Assembly: GCA_014058105.1 (NCBI GenBank)
Contig: JACGCM010002890.1
Location: 2,852,001-2,916,000, forward strand
DNA: 64,000 nucleotides
DNA from: Kingdonia uniflora
Lineage: Eukaryota; Streptophyta; Magnoliopsida; Ranunculales; Circaeasteraceae
Reading direction: 5' to 3'
The translations under genes and the position numbers were made by a program. Positions 1 through 11,244 of the stretch are shown here, piece after piece. The stretch's first letter is position 1. Each line of letters opens with the position of its first letter. The notes beneath the pieces were generated by a model, which was not told the DNA's origin, did no database searches, and saw nothing but the letters and a program-made list of their open reading frames with translations.

Positions 1-1074
1 GTTTGATCCACCCATCCACTATGATCAAGTGCGACCATCCTAGCTTGGTCGAGCTTAAACAAATTTTACCAGTGTATCCCTTTACCGAATCTCTTTAAGA
101 TAGCTTTAGACGTTAGCTTCATCATTTTAGTATTAGGGTATATTTATGGGAATATCCCCGCTCATCATATCATATCATTGCATCTAGGAAGTATGGGATT
201 ATCCTAGTCATCACTTCACGTGATGGTCGAGCTTAAACAAATTGTACCAGTGTATCCCTTTACCGAATCTCTTTAAGATAGCTTTAGACGTTAGCTTCAT
301 CATTTTAGTATTAGGGGATATTTATGGGAATATCCTCGCTCATCATATCATATTATTGCATCTAGGATAAGTATGGGATTATCCTAGTCATTACTTCACG
401 TCATAGCATTGCATCATAATCACCATCTCCCTCCTCTCATATTCTTTACTTTATTCCCTTTTCGAATCCACTCTATTCTCTCTCCGCATTAACTCTTTTC
501 TTCATTCTCTTATCAAGTCAATCCTTCTTTCCGTGCTGATTTCGTATTTATTAATGGTTACTGATTATATTGTTAGAACTGTTTAGTTACTTATTTCTTT
601 ATCGCACTCATCTCTACTCTATTTACAGTACCTGTTATTAGTAAGTTATTTAGTTCTGTTGGATTAGTGAGGTCGTTGTTTGCTCACTCTCGCATTTAAC
701 ATTTTTCAGAGGTTGAGTAGCTTGGACTGCCGAGTGGTTAGCCGGTCCTGAGACTGATTTTCCTGCTGCAGATTCTTTCAGTTCTAGATTTTGTAGGTGT
801 TCTCAGCATTGTGTAGCTGAGTTCTTATTCGAGATGTTGTATTTCATTCGACATGATATGTGTATATTTATGTCTTTTGCTTTCGCGTTATATTGTTATA
901 TTGTTGCATTGTTATTTCTTCACTCTGATGATTATTGTTATATGTGAATAGTCGAGCCAGAATTTGTCTACTGCTTGGCTATTTGTGGGGTAGAATCTTT
1001 AGATTTCCCGACCTGTACTACTTAGAGTCTAGTAATTGGTCAAGTTACCGATTACTGGATTTTGGGGCGTGACA
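1..1074 (+). mobile_element. 3' part of a large LTR, cut by the window edge
   Basis: This stretch matches, with indels, the right-hand part of the LTR at 25760-26543, including the final GGGGCGTGACA, which corresponds to GGGTCGTGACA there. It therefore ends as a TG...CA LTR at 1074. The start lies outside the window, so a solo LTR and a full element cannot be told apart. It interrupts another LTR whose remainder follows at 1075. Orientation is assigned from the related copy and is tentative. No coding potential was seen. Confidence 0.8.
47..404. repeat. 178-bp tandem duplication inside the LTR
   Basis: Two near-identical units, 47-224 and 225-404, both begin GGTCGAGCTTAAACAAATT and end near CTTCACGT. 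The related LTR at 25750-26000 has a single copy, so the duplication arose in this copy or its sublineage. Confidence 0.85.
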
Positions 1075-1361
1075 AGTAGAGTTACGGATTGCGGTCTTCT
1101 GAATAATCTATTCTCTGTCTGTATTTATAGTAGATACAAACAGTTTACAAAAAAGAAAGAAACAGTTTTCTATTCCAGGAGAAGTGGGTGAACTTCGTGG
1201 ATCTCTAACAACTCTCTTTTGACCAGGCACAACTGCTATTTTTAGTAGGTCGAGGACTTGTGGTATCTTCTCGAATGCTATCTGTCTTCGATTATATATG
1301 GTTGTCTTCGACTATAGTGTGTTGGTTTACTCTTGTCGAATTTGGGAAATATTTTACTACA
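1075..1361 (-). mobile_element. Remainder of a Tat-family LTR (E1/B family)
   Basis: The sequence aligns with the distal part of the LTRs at 15792-16248, 30382-30856, 40315-40786 and 52093-52601 and ends at the same point (GGGAAATATTTTACTACA). No polypurine complement follows at 1362, so 1361 is the outer edge of a minus-strand element or of a solo LTR. The large LTR ending at 1074 has inserted into it; the other part lies left of the window. The short reading frame on the minus strand here is not a gene. Confidence 0.8.
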
Positions 1362-1997
1362 GGTATAATTTCTAGGACCACAGATTAAGGATGCCACTTG
1401 GGTCGTGTTAAGTGAGGTTCGACCACAATCAACTCCAAAAAATGATTTATATTGCTCAGCCATAGCACAATCTTTTCAGGGTTGATAGATCGAGCCCAAA
1501 CTTGAAAGGCTTTGTTGGACGTGTGCTAGATTTTCTATTTACGCATTTGTAAACTCTCCTTCAGTTAAATTTTTCAAGGTAACCCTTACCTGAAATCAAC
1601 TCGGATTTCATTTAATTCCTTCAACTCAAAAAGCACAACCCCAATTTGAAAAGCGATACAAATCTAACCCAATGCCTGGATATTATTCATCGCAACCGAG
1701 ATTAAGTTGCTTATTTAAGGGAGATTAGATATCCAGAAAGTCAGCAAGGTTGACATTATTTTGTTTCTTATGGCGTCAACCGGACAAATGCAGTTAAATT
1801 AATTAGTCTCATGGTGACCTAATACTTAAGCAAAACACATTTTAAAATCGCCTGTCGAAGCACAGTTTTCTTTCCGTCGATTGTTTAATAGATCGTTTTC
1901 CTTTTTGCCGTCCATGAACCGAGACTTTAAAACAGATCGAAATTGGGAAACTTTAGATCATAATGAAGATTTCATCACCATCTCTACATTCATAAGC
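1362..1997 (+). promoter_or_regulatory. Upstream region of the intact GST gene
   Basis: Non-coding region between the LTR remnant and the GST start codon. A perfect inverted pair, GGTTGAC (1748-1754) and GTCAACC (1775-1781), places two W-box TTGAC cores head to head; the second also reads TGACG on the minus strand, the as-1 half-site core. Both site types are known from promoters of stress- and auxin-responsive tau GSTs. TATTTAA at 1712-1718 is a possible TATA box but lies about 280 bases upstream of the ATG. Function is inferred from motifs only. Confidence 0.35.
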
Positions 1998-2763
1998 ATG
2001 GAAGAAGTGAAGTTATTTGGACACTGGCCTAGTCCTTTTAGTTACAAAGTGATATGGGCTTTAAAGCTAAAAGGTATAGAATACGAGTATGTCCACGAAG
2101 ACCTCTGGAATAAAAGTGCGTTGTTTTTGCAATACAACCCAGTTCACAAGAAGATCCCAGTGCTTGTTCATGGAGGAAAGCCAATTTCGGAGTCCATTGT
2201 TATCCTTGAATACATAGAAGAAACGTGGCCAGAAAGTCACCCATTGTTGCCAAAGAATCCCTATGAGAGATCAGTTGCTCGATTTTGGGCTAAGTTTGCA
2301 GACGAAAAGGTAGAACTTGTAACATATTCTTCCTATATGGTTTCATTACGTCTTAATTTATTTCGGACTAATAAGACTTTTATTTTTCTCTTAGTGCATC
2401 GACAACAAGGTTTTCTTCAGTGTAGGTGAAGAAGAGCTACAGAAAAATGTAGAAGAAAGTAAGAAGTTATTAAAAATTGTTGAAGAGCAAGGGCTAGGGG
2501 AAACCAAATTTTTCGGCGGAAATGAAGTCGGATTAGCGGACTTAGCGTTTGGAGCTATATCTCACTGGTTGGGAGTGATTGAAGAGATAATGGGTGTTAA
2601 GGTTTTGCAGTCCCACACTTTCCCTCGATTGTTCGCCTGGGCTGAGAATTTCAAGCAAGATCCTATCATCAAAGGAAACCTTCCCCATCGTGATGAAATG
2701 TTGGTATATTTAAAGTACTTGAGGGAGAAGGTATTAGCAGAACAACGACCGTCTTTATCTTAA
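1998..2763 (+). CDS. Tau-class glutathione S-transferase, two exons
   Basis: Exon 1 is 1998-2309 (104 codons), a phase-0 GT-AG intron is 2310-2394, and exon 2 is 2395-2763, giving 226 residues, the usual size for a tau GST. The enzyme conjugates glutathione to electrophiles in the cytosol. The N-terminal thioredoxin-like domain (about residues 1-80) shows [12 protein letters not shown] with the expected catalytic Ser in SPF, then KKIPVLVH and [14 protein letters not shown], the glutathione-binding stretch. The helical C-terminal domain includes FWAKFADEK just before the intron, the classic tau-family intron position, and HTFPRLFAW. The in-frame upstream extension to 1881 has no canonical support; Met at 1998 gives the standard N-terminus. 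No stop or frameshift was seen. A broken paralogue begins 833 bases downstream on the same strand. Confidence 0.95.
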
Positions 2764-3595
2764 CATATTTAGCCTATTAAGTGTCAAAATGCATTGTAAT
2801 TTTCTCTTTTGCTATCATAACTACGAATTTTACCTGTTTTCACATGTTTATGAACTTGATTTTCTGTGTATTAGCATGTTCTTCATAGAAGAATTTTCTG
2901 CAATATACTCGTATAGGCCATAAACTTGTCTGAAAATAATGATATCTAAAGTACACTTTGGATCTTCTCCCATCGTAATATGTGCCTGGTTTCATCTTAA
3001 TAATCGGGCCATAAACTTGTTCGAAATGTGCTTTGTCTTATTGCCCTTTATAAGGCTTGTATTAATCAAATGTTAGGAAGTATGAATCTACTGATTCAGA
3101 AGACATAGGTCATAGGTACATCGTACATCATACATACAGGCTTTAATCTCCCCTGCCTGAAATAAAATTATGTACAGTTTCTTTAACACAAGCCCAAATG
3201 TATATATCATTTAGGGGCACCAAAATCCGACCTAATGTCAGGTTTGACGCATAAGTTGACGAGATAATTAGGTACACATGAAAAGGAGAGTTAGAACATC
3301 TAGAAGGTCATTAAGAAGATTAGATTTTATTATTTTATTATTTTTGATTTTTTTGTAATTTAGTTTCACCCGACAAGGCCAAGAAGTTTCATGGCAAGTC
3401 CGAGATATGCAGTTGTTAGACCGTCACCTATAATGTTGCTTAATCAAATATTAAAATAGGTCATCGAATTAAAGTTTGCCTTGGATCAAATACAGTCTAA
3501 GCCACTCACGATTTCATACTATTGCACTAGATTGGAATTTGTGATCAATATATACTCAGATATAGGAGGAGAGATCAAAACAATTAGCGGTAGCA
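2764..3595. other. Spacer between the two GST copies
   Basis: AT-rich sequence with no convincing gene. It should hold the 3' untranslated region of the intact GST. Near the second copy, ATATATAC at about 3548-3555 lies 40-50 bases before the ATG at 3596 and could be the former TATA box of that copy. A sequence around GGCCATAAACTTGT occurs twice (about 2918 and 3009). Confidence 0.5.
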
Positions 3596-3608
3596 ATGGA
3601 AGATGTTG
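3596..3608 (+). pseudogene. Broken tau GST copy, piece 1: start codon
   Basis: ATGGAAGATGTTG matches the start of the intact gene (MEEV / MEDV). The element A LTR begins at 3609, directly after TGTTG. The reading resumes at 15538. On its own this piece is too short to identify; the call rests on the ordered pieces at 15538-15791, 30857-30871 and 59489-59882, which follow the intact paralogue from end to end. Confidence 0.75.
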
Positions 3609-4369
3609 TGTAGGGGCTTAACTTCGCGAGAGTGGAAGCTTACTCTTACACTATGAGTTTTATCTTCGACCAGGGGGGTTCAAGCATACAATCAATAATA
3701 ATAAGACCTACTATACTGATAATACACTTGCGTGGAGGCCTAGAATTGGTCACTCCACGACCTCTGGTGACGATTTTTAAGAATTATGTTATATATGTAG
3801 AGTAGTCGAAGTATCGAGAACTGGGTTGTTACAGGGTATACGAAGGTTCACTTGTAAGGTCTGTTGGGAAAGATTTTCTAACCCCCTCACAGTTCCTCCT
3901 CCCTCCTATTTATAGAACATAGGAAGGGCTGAGTCACCATGGGAGGTCAAGCTACATGAGTATCCTCCGGGGACAACTGACTTGTACCCGTAGTCGGTTC
4001 CGACGCTGTAATTTTTGAGTCTGACACTCTAGCCGTTGACCCTGACATTGTAGTCGTTGGATCTTGCACCGCAACTGTCGAGCGGTGTGCTCCATTGTTA
4101 TGTCTGGTGAGCTAGCTACCTGACATGTTTCCCTTCGACCATGTACGACCATGGTCGAAGTATTTTTGGTTCTGATGCGCAGTTCATGCGCTACTCCTCT
4201 ATCTTTACCTACAATGGTTGGCATCGATGGTTTCTTCGAGTGTTCGATTAGTCTCGACGGACTTCGTGGACATAACTATCGTCTTACTGGACTTTGAATC
4301 TCTAGGTAGGCTTTGATGTAGTCTTTGAGTATTCGATTGGAGCTAGAAGGCTGCGAGTAGGCTACTACA
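3609..4369 (-). repeat. Element A 3' LTR and polypurine tract
   Basis: It begins TGTAGGGGC and ends GGCTACTACA, and matches 14757-15537 along its length. Immediately right (4370-4385) lies TTCGCCCCCTCTC, the complement of a polypurine tract, which marks this as the 3' LTR of a minus-strand element. Confidence 0.9.
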
Positions 4370-4548
4370 TTCGCCCCCTCTCAGTAGGGGCCTCAGAAAT
4401 TGGTGTAGAGGGTGCGAGCTGAGAAAAATAGTTAGGTGTTGGAAGTTGAAGGGTTGACTGTTGAATGTGGCAGTTCCGAGAGAAGTAATTAAGGTGGGTA
4501 ATTAAGTTTGATTGGTGCTTATGGGGTAATAAATACCCTTAATTGTGG

Positions 4549-4558
4549 TATAAAATAG
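4549..4558 (+). promoter_or_regulatory. TATA box before element A aORF1
   Basis: TATAAAATAG on the strand opposite gag-pol, 79 bases before the ATG at 4628. Elements E1, B and D have a TATA box in the corresponding place, which supports a real antisense promoter. Confidence 0.5.
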
Positions 4559-4627
4559 GGGTTATTAGGACGCATGCACCATAGTCTTGTTCTACTTCTG
4601 TTTCTTCCTCGTTAAGCAACACACAAC

Positions 4628-4957
4628 ATGGAGACCACACCGAACACCCAATTCCAAAGGAAGATGGATTAACGGGACCGTCAAATAGGGCAAAAGATGG
4701 CGGAGCTGAAGGTGAAGTTTCTTGGCGACGAAGGGATGGATTGGGTTATGCTCGTCCTGGTTGAGCTAGAGCCCGAGGAGCCAATCAATGGGCAGCCGAA
4801 CACACACTGGTGGGGGGTGCTACAGTGGATGAATCCAGCGGCCAGCAACCGGTACTACTTCCCACAGAGCTTGGCCGACTGGACAGTGAAAAAGGAGGAC
4901 CAGTTGCTGGAAGACGAACCAGGGCTGTGCAAGAATAACTGCCTCGTCAGTAAATAG
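4628..4957 (+). pseudogene. aORF1 of element A, small antisense protein
   Basis: A reading frame opens at ATG 4628, meets a stop after 14 codons, and reopens at Met 4697 for 86 residues. It has no family I can name. It aligns in order with aORF1 of E1 and B: LVELEPEEPINGQ matches the region LVPVEPEYEEM, and WTVKKEDQLLEDE matches AKALVKKEDIEAG. It contains two Trp-rich stretches (HWWGVLQWM). It sits just inside the 3' LTR. It could be the remains of a gene or one exon of a spliced unit with aORF2; I favour a separate unit because a second TATA-like site follows at 5687. Confidence 0.45.
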
Positions 4958-5686
4958 GGGAGTTATTCGCAAGGTGGTGGCATTGTTTTTCTATTTTTGT
5001 TAGTTTCTGTATGTTTTTTCTTTTTTTGTATTATCGAAGTATCGCAATGAAATAGTAGTTTAATGAAACAATGTGTTGTGTATCTGACAAGTGTTACAGA
5101 CGAATAGTATGTAGGCGCGGATTCAAAACTCTACCTTCGAACGAAGAGGAAATAGTAGAGATAGTAACCTACTTGGGAAAAAATACTTTGAACGATAATG
5201 TAGTGATCGAATACATAGGTTAACATTTGACCTTTGAATGAATAAGTGACCCCGAATTCTTGAAGCACTTTGTATATGTAAAAAATGTTGTGACAGAATA
5301 TAAAGAGCTGTCGATGGTTTGAGAGAAAAAAAGGATCGAGGATAGGGATATGTCAACTGCAAGACCTGACAGCCAAAAAGACTGGCTTGTCAGAGGTGAA
5401 ACTATTCCAAGGGCAGAGTGCCCTGCAGGTCATCATAATGTTACCTTGGGTTATGGGAAAAAGGATGGCATGACGTATAAGTTTGACTTGACAACTACGG
5501 GCAGGGTACCAGAGGGTTCAACTTGGTTAATATAAAAATTGTTAAATGTGGGCATGGGTTGCGCACGTGGGAGTAGTTGAGGGTAAAAGCGTCAAAACAC
5601 AACTCCGCCGAAAAGTAGGGGGAGTGGGGAAGTGGTAATGATGGCAGTTTTAGAAAATGAGGTGGTTTTCAATTGTTTTGGGGAGG

Positions 5687-5698
5687 TATTTATAGAGG
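5687..5698 (+). promoter_or_regulatory. TATA-like site before element A aORF2
   Basis: TATTTATAGAGG on the plus strand, followed by a purine-rich leader and a possible first exon that ends at a GT donor at 5843. It occupies the position of TATAAAT at 18261 in E1 and 42774 in B. Confidence 0.4.
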
Positions 5699-6155
5699 GA
5701 GAAAGAAATTACTGCTCCCAATTATTAAGTTTACAAAGGAAAATAGAGAGGCGAAGAGGAAAACATACTCCATTGTTGAGGTAGGGCTTGTTGAAGAGGA
5801 GATAGGGAACCGTCGTTATTGATGCCTTGATCATTCGCACAGGTACTCTTCTAACTTTCTTCGTAGATAGGTTATTTACAGTTTGCCTCTGTAGTTTTGT
5901 CTACTATGAATGTACTGAGGGGTAGGTGTTGTTAAGGTTTATGTTGGCGAAGGCCTGGCCGAGGGAGAGGGTAACCCAAGTGGATGGAGGTTCAGCCTAG
6001 TAGGAAATTAAGGATATTAAAGTGGTTACCAGAGCTATAATCGAACATTCGACTATGGGTTTGGCGAGTTGGAGAGGGTAGATCAAAATAAGTTATCGAA
6101 ATGTAATAGTCGAATATATCGATCTAATTGGGTGCCTCTTCTTTTGTAGGGTATA

Positions 6156-8335
6156 ATGGGTACCCATCAATCTTCGAGGCTGAGGTTGATAGACGAAGAG
6201 GTCTACGTAAATGAGCCGAGTGTATCTGGTCATGGCTCAAGGGGTGAGAGTAGAAATGTAGAGGTGTTAGGCGTTGCAACAGATGTCCCACTGGCTGTAG
6301 CAGTACTGGAAGGTGGGGCTTCGGGGGATAATAGAAGGAGACACAAAGGAAGTGTCGAGCCTTCGGGGGATAATAGAAGGGCTTGGCAGCAGAGCGACAG
6401 TAGTGAGAGTTTGACTGGTTCGAGGGGAACTGCGGGGTCGGTCTCGGCTCAAGAGAAGCAGAGACTTGATTGATTTATGGCTAAAAATGAATTGTCGAAG
6501 GTAGGGCTGGTATTAATGGCAGTAGGGTCTGAGTATATGTTCAAAGATATCCCTAAAGAGGGTTTCATGGTGCTTAGAGGCCAAATTTGGCTAGGGATGC
6601 AGCAACCCCTTTGAAGGCTGGTGAAGGAGGCATTAAACTTCTGGGAAGTTGCCCCTTGCCAGATAAATGGTAATTTCAATGAAATGATGAAGGTGGTCGA
6701 AGGTATGAACATTAAATTGAGTCGTGAAACGAGGGGCTTGATTGAGTGGCTCGATATTGTATCGTTCTACTTGAGGAAAGCCAATAAGATGGTAGATAGG
6801 TAACACATCCAATGTCATGCAGATAAACCATGGCTATTTGATTTGTCCTCGTTGGGTTGTGGGTGGGATAAAGACTTGGCTGTGGTGCGAGGTAATTATG
6901 AGAATGCTGAAGGGGAGGACGCTTATAAGCTGTAGCATAGGTATAATCCAAGTAAGTTCACTGTCGAATGTTGTTTTAAAATAGTGATTAAATATACCGG
7001 TAAACATGATTTTTTTTTTCCAAATCCTGGTAACAGAACTTTGAGGAACCTGCGGAGGAATATTAATGAACTTATTGACTTTGACGAGGAGTGGATAAAC
7101 CGGGTCTTCAAGAAGTTAGGTATCCAAAGAAAGAGGCAGAAGAGGACAAATTCGTTACTTCGAAATGCTCCTGTCGTTTCTAGGCCAACAAAGAAGACGG
7201 GAGAAGGAGGTGCTTCGTGAAGGGTCAAAGAAAAGCAAAAAGTAAGATCAACTCGAAAAGTAAATTATGTTCTAAAGGGGCAGCAAGTAGCGCCAGTGCC
7301 CGATGTAGTTCATGAGGTGTCGAAGCAGGCTGACAAAGGTAAGGGCAGGGTCGTTCTCAAACCTTCAAAAGTCCAATAGTTGAAAACTATTCAACGTAAG
7401 AGGCCTTGGGAGCTGGGGACTGTTGATGTTGACGATGCGGATGATATCGATGATGCACGTTATGAAGCCAAACTAGAGGAACATGCTCAGGCAACGGCCG
7501 CATCAATGGCTACTCTCTATGAAAATGGCCCAGATGAAGCTGGGAGGCTGATGAATAAGGCTCTGCATCGGGCAACTATTTTTTTTATTTTGAGACTCTG
7601 CATTTTTGAATTTTTGTCACATTTGATATGCTTCAAGAAGTACTGACGGTTCAATTATTCTAGCAGGTGCATGCTTGGGCCCAAGCTTTTGCCAAAGCCT
7701 GGAAGGTAATAATGAGGTAGTTAAAATAGGCGATGGACCGTCTAGAACTCGCTCGAGGGACCGAAATGTTGCTGGTGTTTGAGGTTAACACGCTAAAGCG
7801 GGAAAGGTTAAATATCAGAGCTGAGTGTGCGAGGGAACTCGAAGCTGAGCATGCCAACCATCTTCAAATGCAAAAGATACTAGAGTTGAAGCTTGTTGAA
7901 AAGGGGAAAGAAATGGAAGAATAGAGGGAAACCTTCCAGGAGCAATTCGATGAGGTGTGTAAGACGTCCACAAATTTGAAGATCTTCATCGAAAGTTTGA
8001 GGTATGATCCCATAACTCTGAAGCACTTTCCTGCGCCCGAAGGGTCTCCTATCGAAGGTGTTATGCAGACAGAAAGGATGGACATGGACCCCGCTGGTGG
8101 AGGTATGGTAAAGGGCGTGGAAGCTCATGCGTCCGAAGAAATTAATCTTGGTATGGTAGTTGATGGGATGGCCGATACTTTGGGGCCGAATCTCACTATC
8201 GAAGGTACTGGAGTTGTTGCTGTGGAAGAGCCTGTGGGAGGAGGTGATGTGGCCACTCCTGTACGAAGTATTGTAATTGGCTGCTTGCTGTACAAACTAT
8301 TTTCTCTTATCTTGCTGTGGTGTTGGAAATTTTGA
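6156..8335 (+). pseudogene. aORF2 of element A: antisense gypsy-type protein with coiled coil
   Basis: A multi-exon, degraded gene opposite to pol. An upstream exon appears to end at 5842 with GT at 5843; the acceptor AG is at 6148-6149, just before ATG 6156. Residues 1-105 are Ser/Gly-rich and include two copies of SGDNRR. The region 6610-6960 (FWEVAPCQINGNFNEM) resembles [12 protein letters not shown] of E1 and fits the putative gypsy-type transposon family (Pfam Transposase_28). A basic stretch follows at about 7090-7220. After a likely intron ending near 7663, a Glu/Lys/Leu-rich coiled coil runs 7733-7924, and the reading ends at 8335 in a hydrophobic tail. There are several internal stops. 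The function of this family is unknown. Confidence 0.6.
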
Positions 8336-8533
8336 GTGATTGAGTTATGTAATTTATTTGAGCTTGAGCTGTCTGTTTGTTATTAATTTGAATTTTTCTA
8401 GTGTATTGAACTTGAGTTGCTAATATGTATTGTACTGGAACTAAATTGTTGATATTCATGTGTGTTTGTATCTGTATACGCTGAGAAGTATAGAATGCTT
8501 GTAGCAGGGTTTGAACTAGAACCATGAAGAGCT

Positions 8534-9236
8534 TTGAGGTCTTTCCCGAGTATCAGTCTAGTCGAGGGATGATCATAATACTTAGGTTATAGCAAGGAAT
8601 TCACTGAACTTCGAAGGAGGCCCCTGGGTCTATCCGCGGAATTGATCCTAAGTGAATCATTATGTGTTCGCCCCCTATGGAATCTCGAGGGTCCGGTCTG
8701 CCGCCTATTCATGCCCTTCGAGTTTCCTCGAATTGGAGACTTCAAAAAATTTGAGGCTGCCCCCCTGTATCAGTCGGGTCGAAGGCTTGAGATGATACTT
8801 TGGTTTGACCCAGCAATTTACTGGACTTTGAAGGTCGCCCCTGGGTCTGTCAGCAGGATTGAGTTTAAGCGAAACATTATGTGTTCACCCTCAGTGCATT
8901 CCCGAGGGTCCGGTTTGCCCACCATTCATGCCCCTCGAGTTTAATCGAATTGGTGACTTGACAAACTTCGAGGTCTCCCCCAAGTTTCAATCTAGTCGAA
9001 GGGTTTACATGACACTTAGGTTAGGCCAAGAAACTCACTGAACTTTGAAGGCCTAGTCCTAAATGAAGCATTATGTGTTCTCCCCAAATGCATTCCTGAG
9101 AGTCTGGTATGTCGACCATTCATGCCCCTCGAGTTTGTACCAATGGAGACTTCAAAAACTTCGAGCTCACCCCCAAGTATCATTCTGGCCGAAGGGTTGA
9201 TATGATACTTAGGTTAGGCCAAGAAATTCACTGGAA
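8534..9236. repeat. Tandem array of about 215-bp units in element A
   Basis: Units start with TTGAGG or TTCGAGG-like sequence at 8534, 8751, 8967 and 9160 (periods 217, 216 and 193). Each carries a CACTGAACTTTGAAGG-like stretch, CATTATGTGTTC, and CATTCATGCCCCTCGAG. The array lies between aORF2 and integrase. Tat-lineage elements are known to carry variable tandem repeats here that can seed satellites. The open frames at 8642-9041 are by-products of the repeat. Confidence 0.85.
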
Positions 9237-9489
9237 GACAGGATACAAAATTCTGAGGAAAAAATATGTTCATTGATTATACTGTATTTAAATCAGTTGA
9301 ACAAGGTGGAGGCTGTGGCCTATTGTATGAGACTAACTGCATGGTGTTCCAAGGATTGGGTAGTGGCTCTTCCGCTTCTATCATCAGATAATAGGAACCT
9401 TTGTCAATTTTTTCATACACGACATAAGGTCCTTCCCAGGATTCGGCTAGCTTTCCGGCATCGCCAGGCTTCGAAGAGGGTGTGACTCG

Positions 9490-10440
9490 TTAAAGTACCA
9501 AATCTCCAATATTGAAGCTGTATGGTCAAAATCTTTTGTTGTATGATTTATGGAGAGAGAGATGGCAACGGCCAAGATTTACGATGGCTCAGTCTCTAGT
9601 TTTGTTGATCTATAGCATATTGCATCTAAGTTCAAACTTATTATCTTCGTCTGGGAGGTTGGGGTCGCGTGTTGGCACTTCAAATTGAGTAGGTAGAACC
9701 GCTTCGGTACCATAGGCTAGAATAAAAGGTTTGCAGCCTATCACCTTTCGTGATGTTGTTCAATAAACCTAGAGTACATGTTATAATTCCTGGACCCATC
9801 GTCCTTTCTTCTCAACGACCCGCTTCTTAAGATCATTGACTATTATTTTATTGATTGATTCAACCTGACCATTCCCCTGGGGGTAGTAGGGTGATGAGGG
9901 GGAGAGGACGATGTTGTACTTTTTGAGGAAATTGTTGACTTTGTTCCCAACAAACTGTGAACCATTGTCACATCGAATCATGTGAGGACAGCCAAAGCGT
10001 GTAATGATATTCTTCCATAAAAACTTGATGACTTCTTCTTCTGTGGTTCGACATAAAGGAATGGCTTTGACCCATTTAGTAAAGTAATCTGTTGTCACAA
10101 GAATATATTATCGGCTACTCGGCAACCCGATGCTTTGGGAAAAGGACCCACGAGATCGATGGCCCACCGTTTGAATGACCAAGAGACTTGACTGTAATGG
10201 AGGTCTTGCGAAGGGCTATGAATGTCGTGGGTGTGACGTTAGCATTTGTCACAGTGTTTGGCATACTCTTCATCTTTTTTATTCATATTGGGCCAGAATA
10301 AACCTTGGGATACAGCCCGAATGGCCATAAATCGACCAGTAGTGTGAGCACCGCAGGTACCTTCGTTGAGTTTGGCAAGAATTGTAGTAGCTTCATTTTG
10401 AGAGATACACCGGAGGTGGACGCCGTTTGGGGATTTGTGA
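9490..10440 (-). pseudogene. Integrase of element A (degraded)
   Basis: Read from 10440 downward. The catalytic core shows AIDLVGPF (first acidic residue kept), then, after a frameshift, DYFTKWVKAIPLC, RCDNGSQFVG (second Asp kept) and YYPQGNGQVESINK (Glu kept). The frame stops after GRWVQEL at about 9781; the C-terminal part continues only as broken similarity towards 9490. Its role in an active element would be insertion of the cDNA. The catalytic triad survives while the frame does not, so loss came through frameshift and stop. Confidence 0.8.
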
Positions 10441-10639
10441 TGTAACTCGCCTTTAAGGATGGTGTATCTACGATAATTTTCTAGTAACGAAAGTTTGGCT
10501 TTAGGGTCATCTGGGGGGGGGGGGGTAGAACTGTTGAAGTAGGCAAGAAATGGTGTTCGCCAGTTATCTAGATCGAGACTCTCACCCTAGTATTGATGGC
10601 ATTGACTACCATCTGGTCGATACTTGAGCGTTCGAGTAC

Positions 10640-11220
10640 TTCGATATGGCTACTATGTTGGTGAGGGCATCGGCATGTCTATTTTTGCATCGGGGGTAAT
10701 GAGTAATAGAAGATTTTTCAAGAAAATGATCCATGTACTGGCAGACGAGAGCAGCATACTCAGCCATGCTACCATTGGCCTGATTTTTGCCGGTGTATTA
10801 TCTTTGAACAAGTTGGGAGTCAGTAAAAACTGCAAGTTTAGGGATGCCAAGTTCGAGTGCGAGGTTGTGGCCATGGATCAAGGCTTCATATTTATCCTCG
10901 TTGTTGGAGCATTCAAAGTTTAAGTTGACGACTTTTTCAATTCAATCATTGGTGGGGGTAACCAGGACAACACCGATCCCCAAACCGTTTGGTCCAGCGG
11001 ATCCATCTGTAAAGAGATGCCAGCCTGTGATAGGGTTCCATGGGTTGGTTTGGTCGGGTTGGTCTTCTGGTAGATCATCTTCATGTTCCTCCCTGTCGAT
11101 GTCTACGACCGGGAACTTGGCCAGGAAATCTGTGACTTCTTGACCCTCTTGGGATATCTGTTTCTTAAAAATGATGTCGTGTTCGCCAATATAAATGGAC
11201 CACTGTTGCACCCGTCTGAA
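10640..11220 (-). pseudogene. Archaeal-type RNase H domain of element A
   Basis: Downstream of the usual RNase H, the minus strand shows GWHLFTDGSAGPNGLG, then CSNNEDKYEALIHG and VFTDSQLV, the D-E-D pattern of a second RNase H. This extra domain is characteristic of the Tat lineage. An in-frame stop separates the first two blocks (about 10940). A run of 13 G at 10513-10525 lies between this domain and integrase. Confidence 0.75.
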
Positions 11221-11244
11221 TTTTTCTTTTTTGCTGAGTACTTC

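Noticed and set aside
1881..1997. N-terminal extension of the intact GST
   Set aside because: The frame is open but starts at a non-ATG codon and gives a tail unlike any tau GST; Met at 1998 gives the canonical start.
8642..9041. Two short proteins with similar sequences
   Set aside because: Both are readings of the same 215-bp tandem unit.
10513..10525. Programmed frameshift at a 13-G run in element A
   Set aside because: Lies between broken domains; slippage or a sequencing error is simpler.
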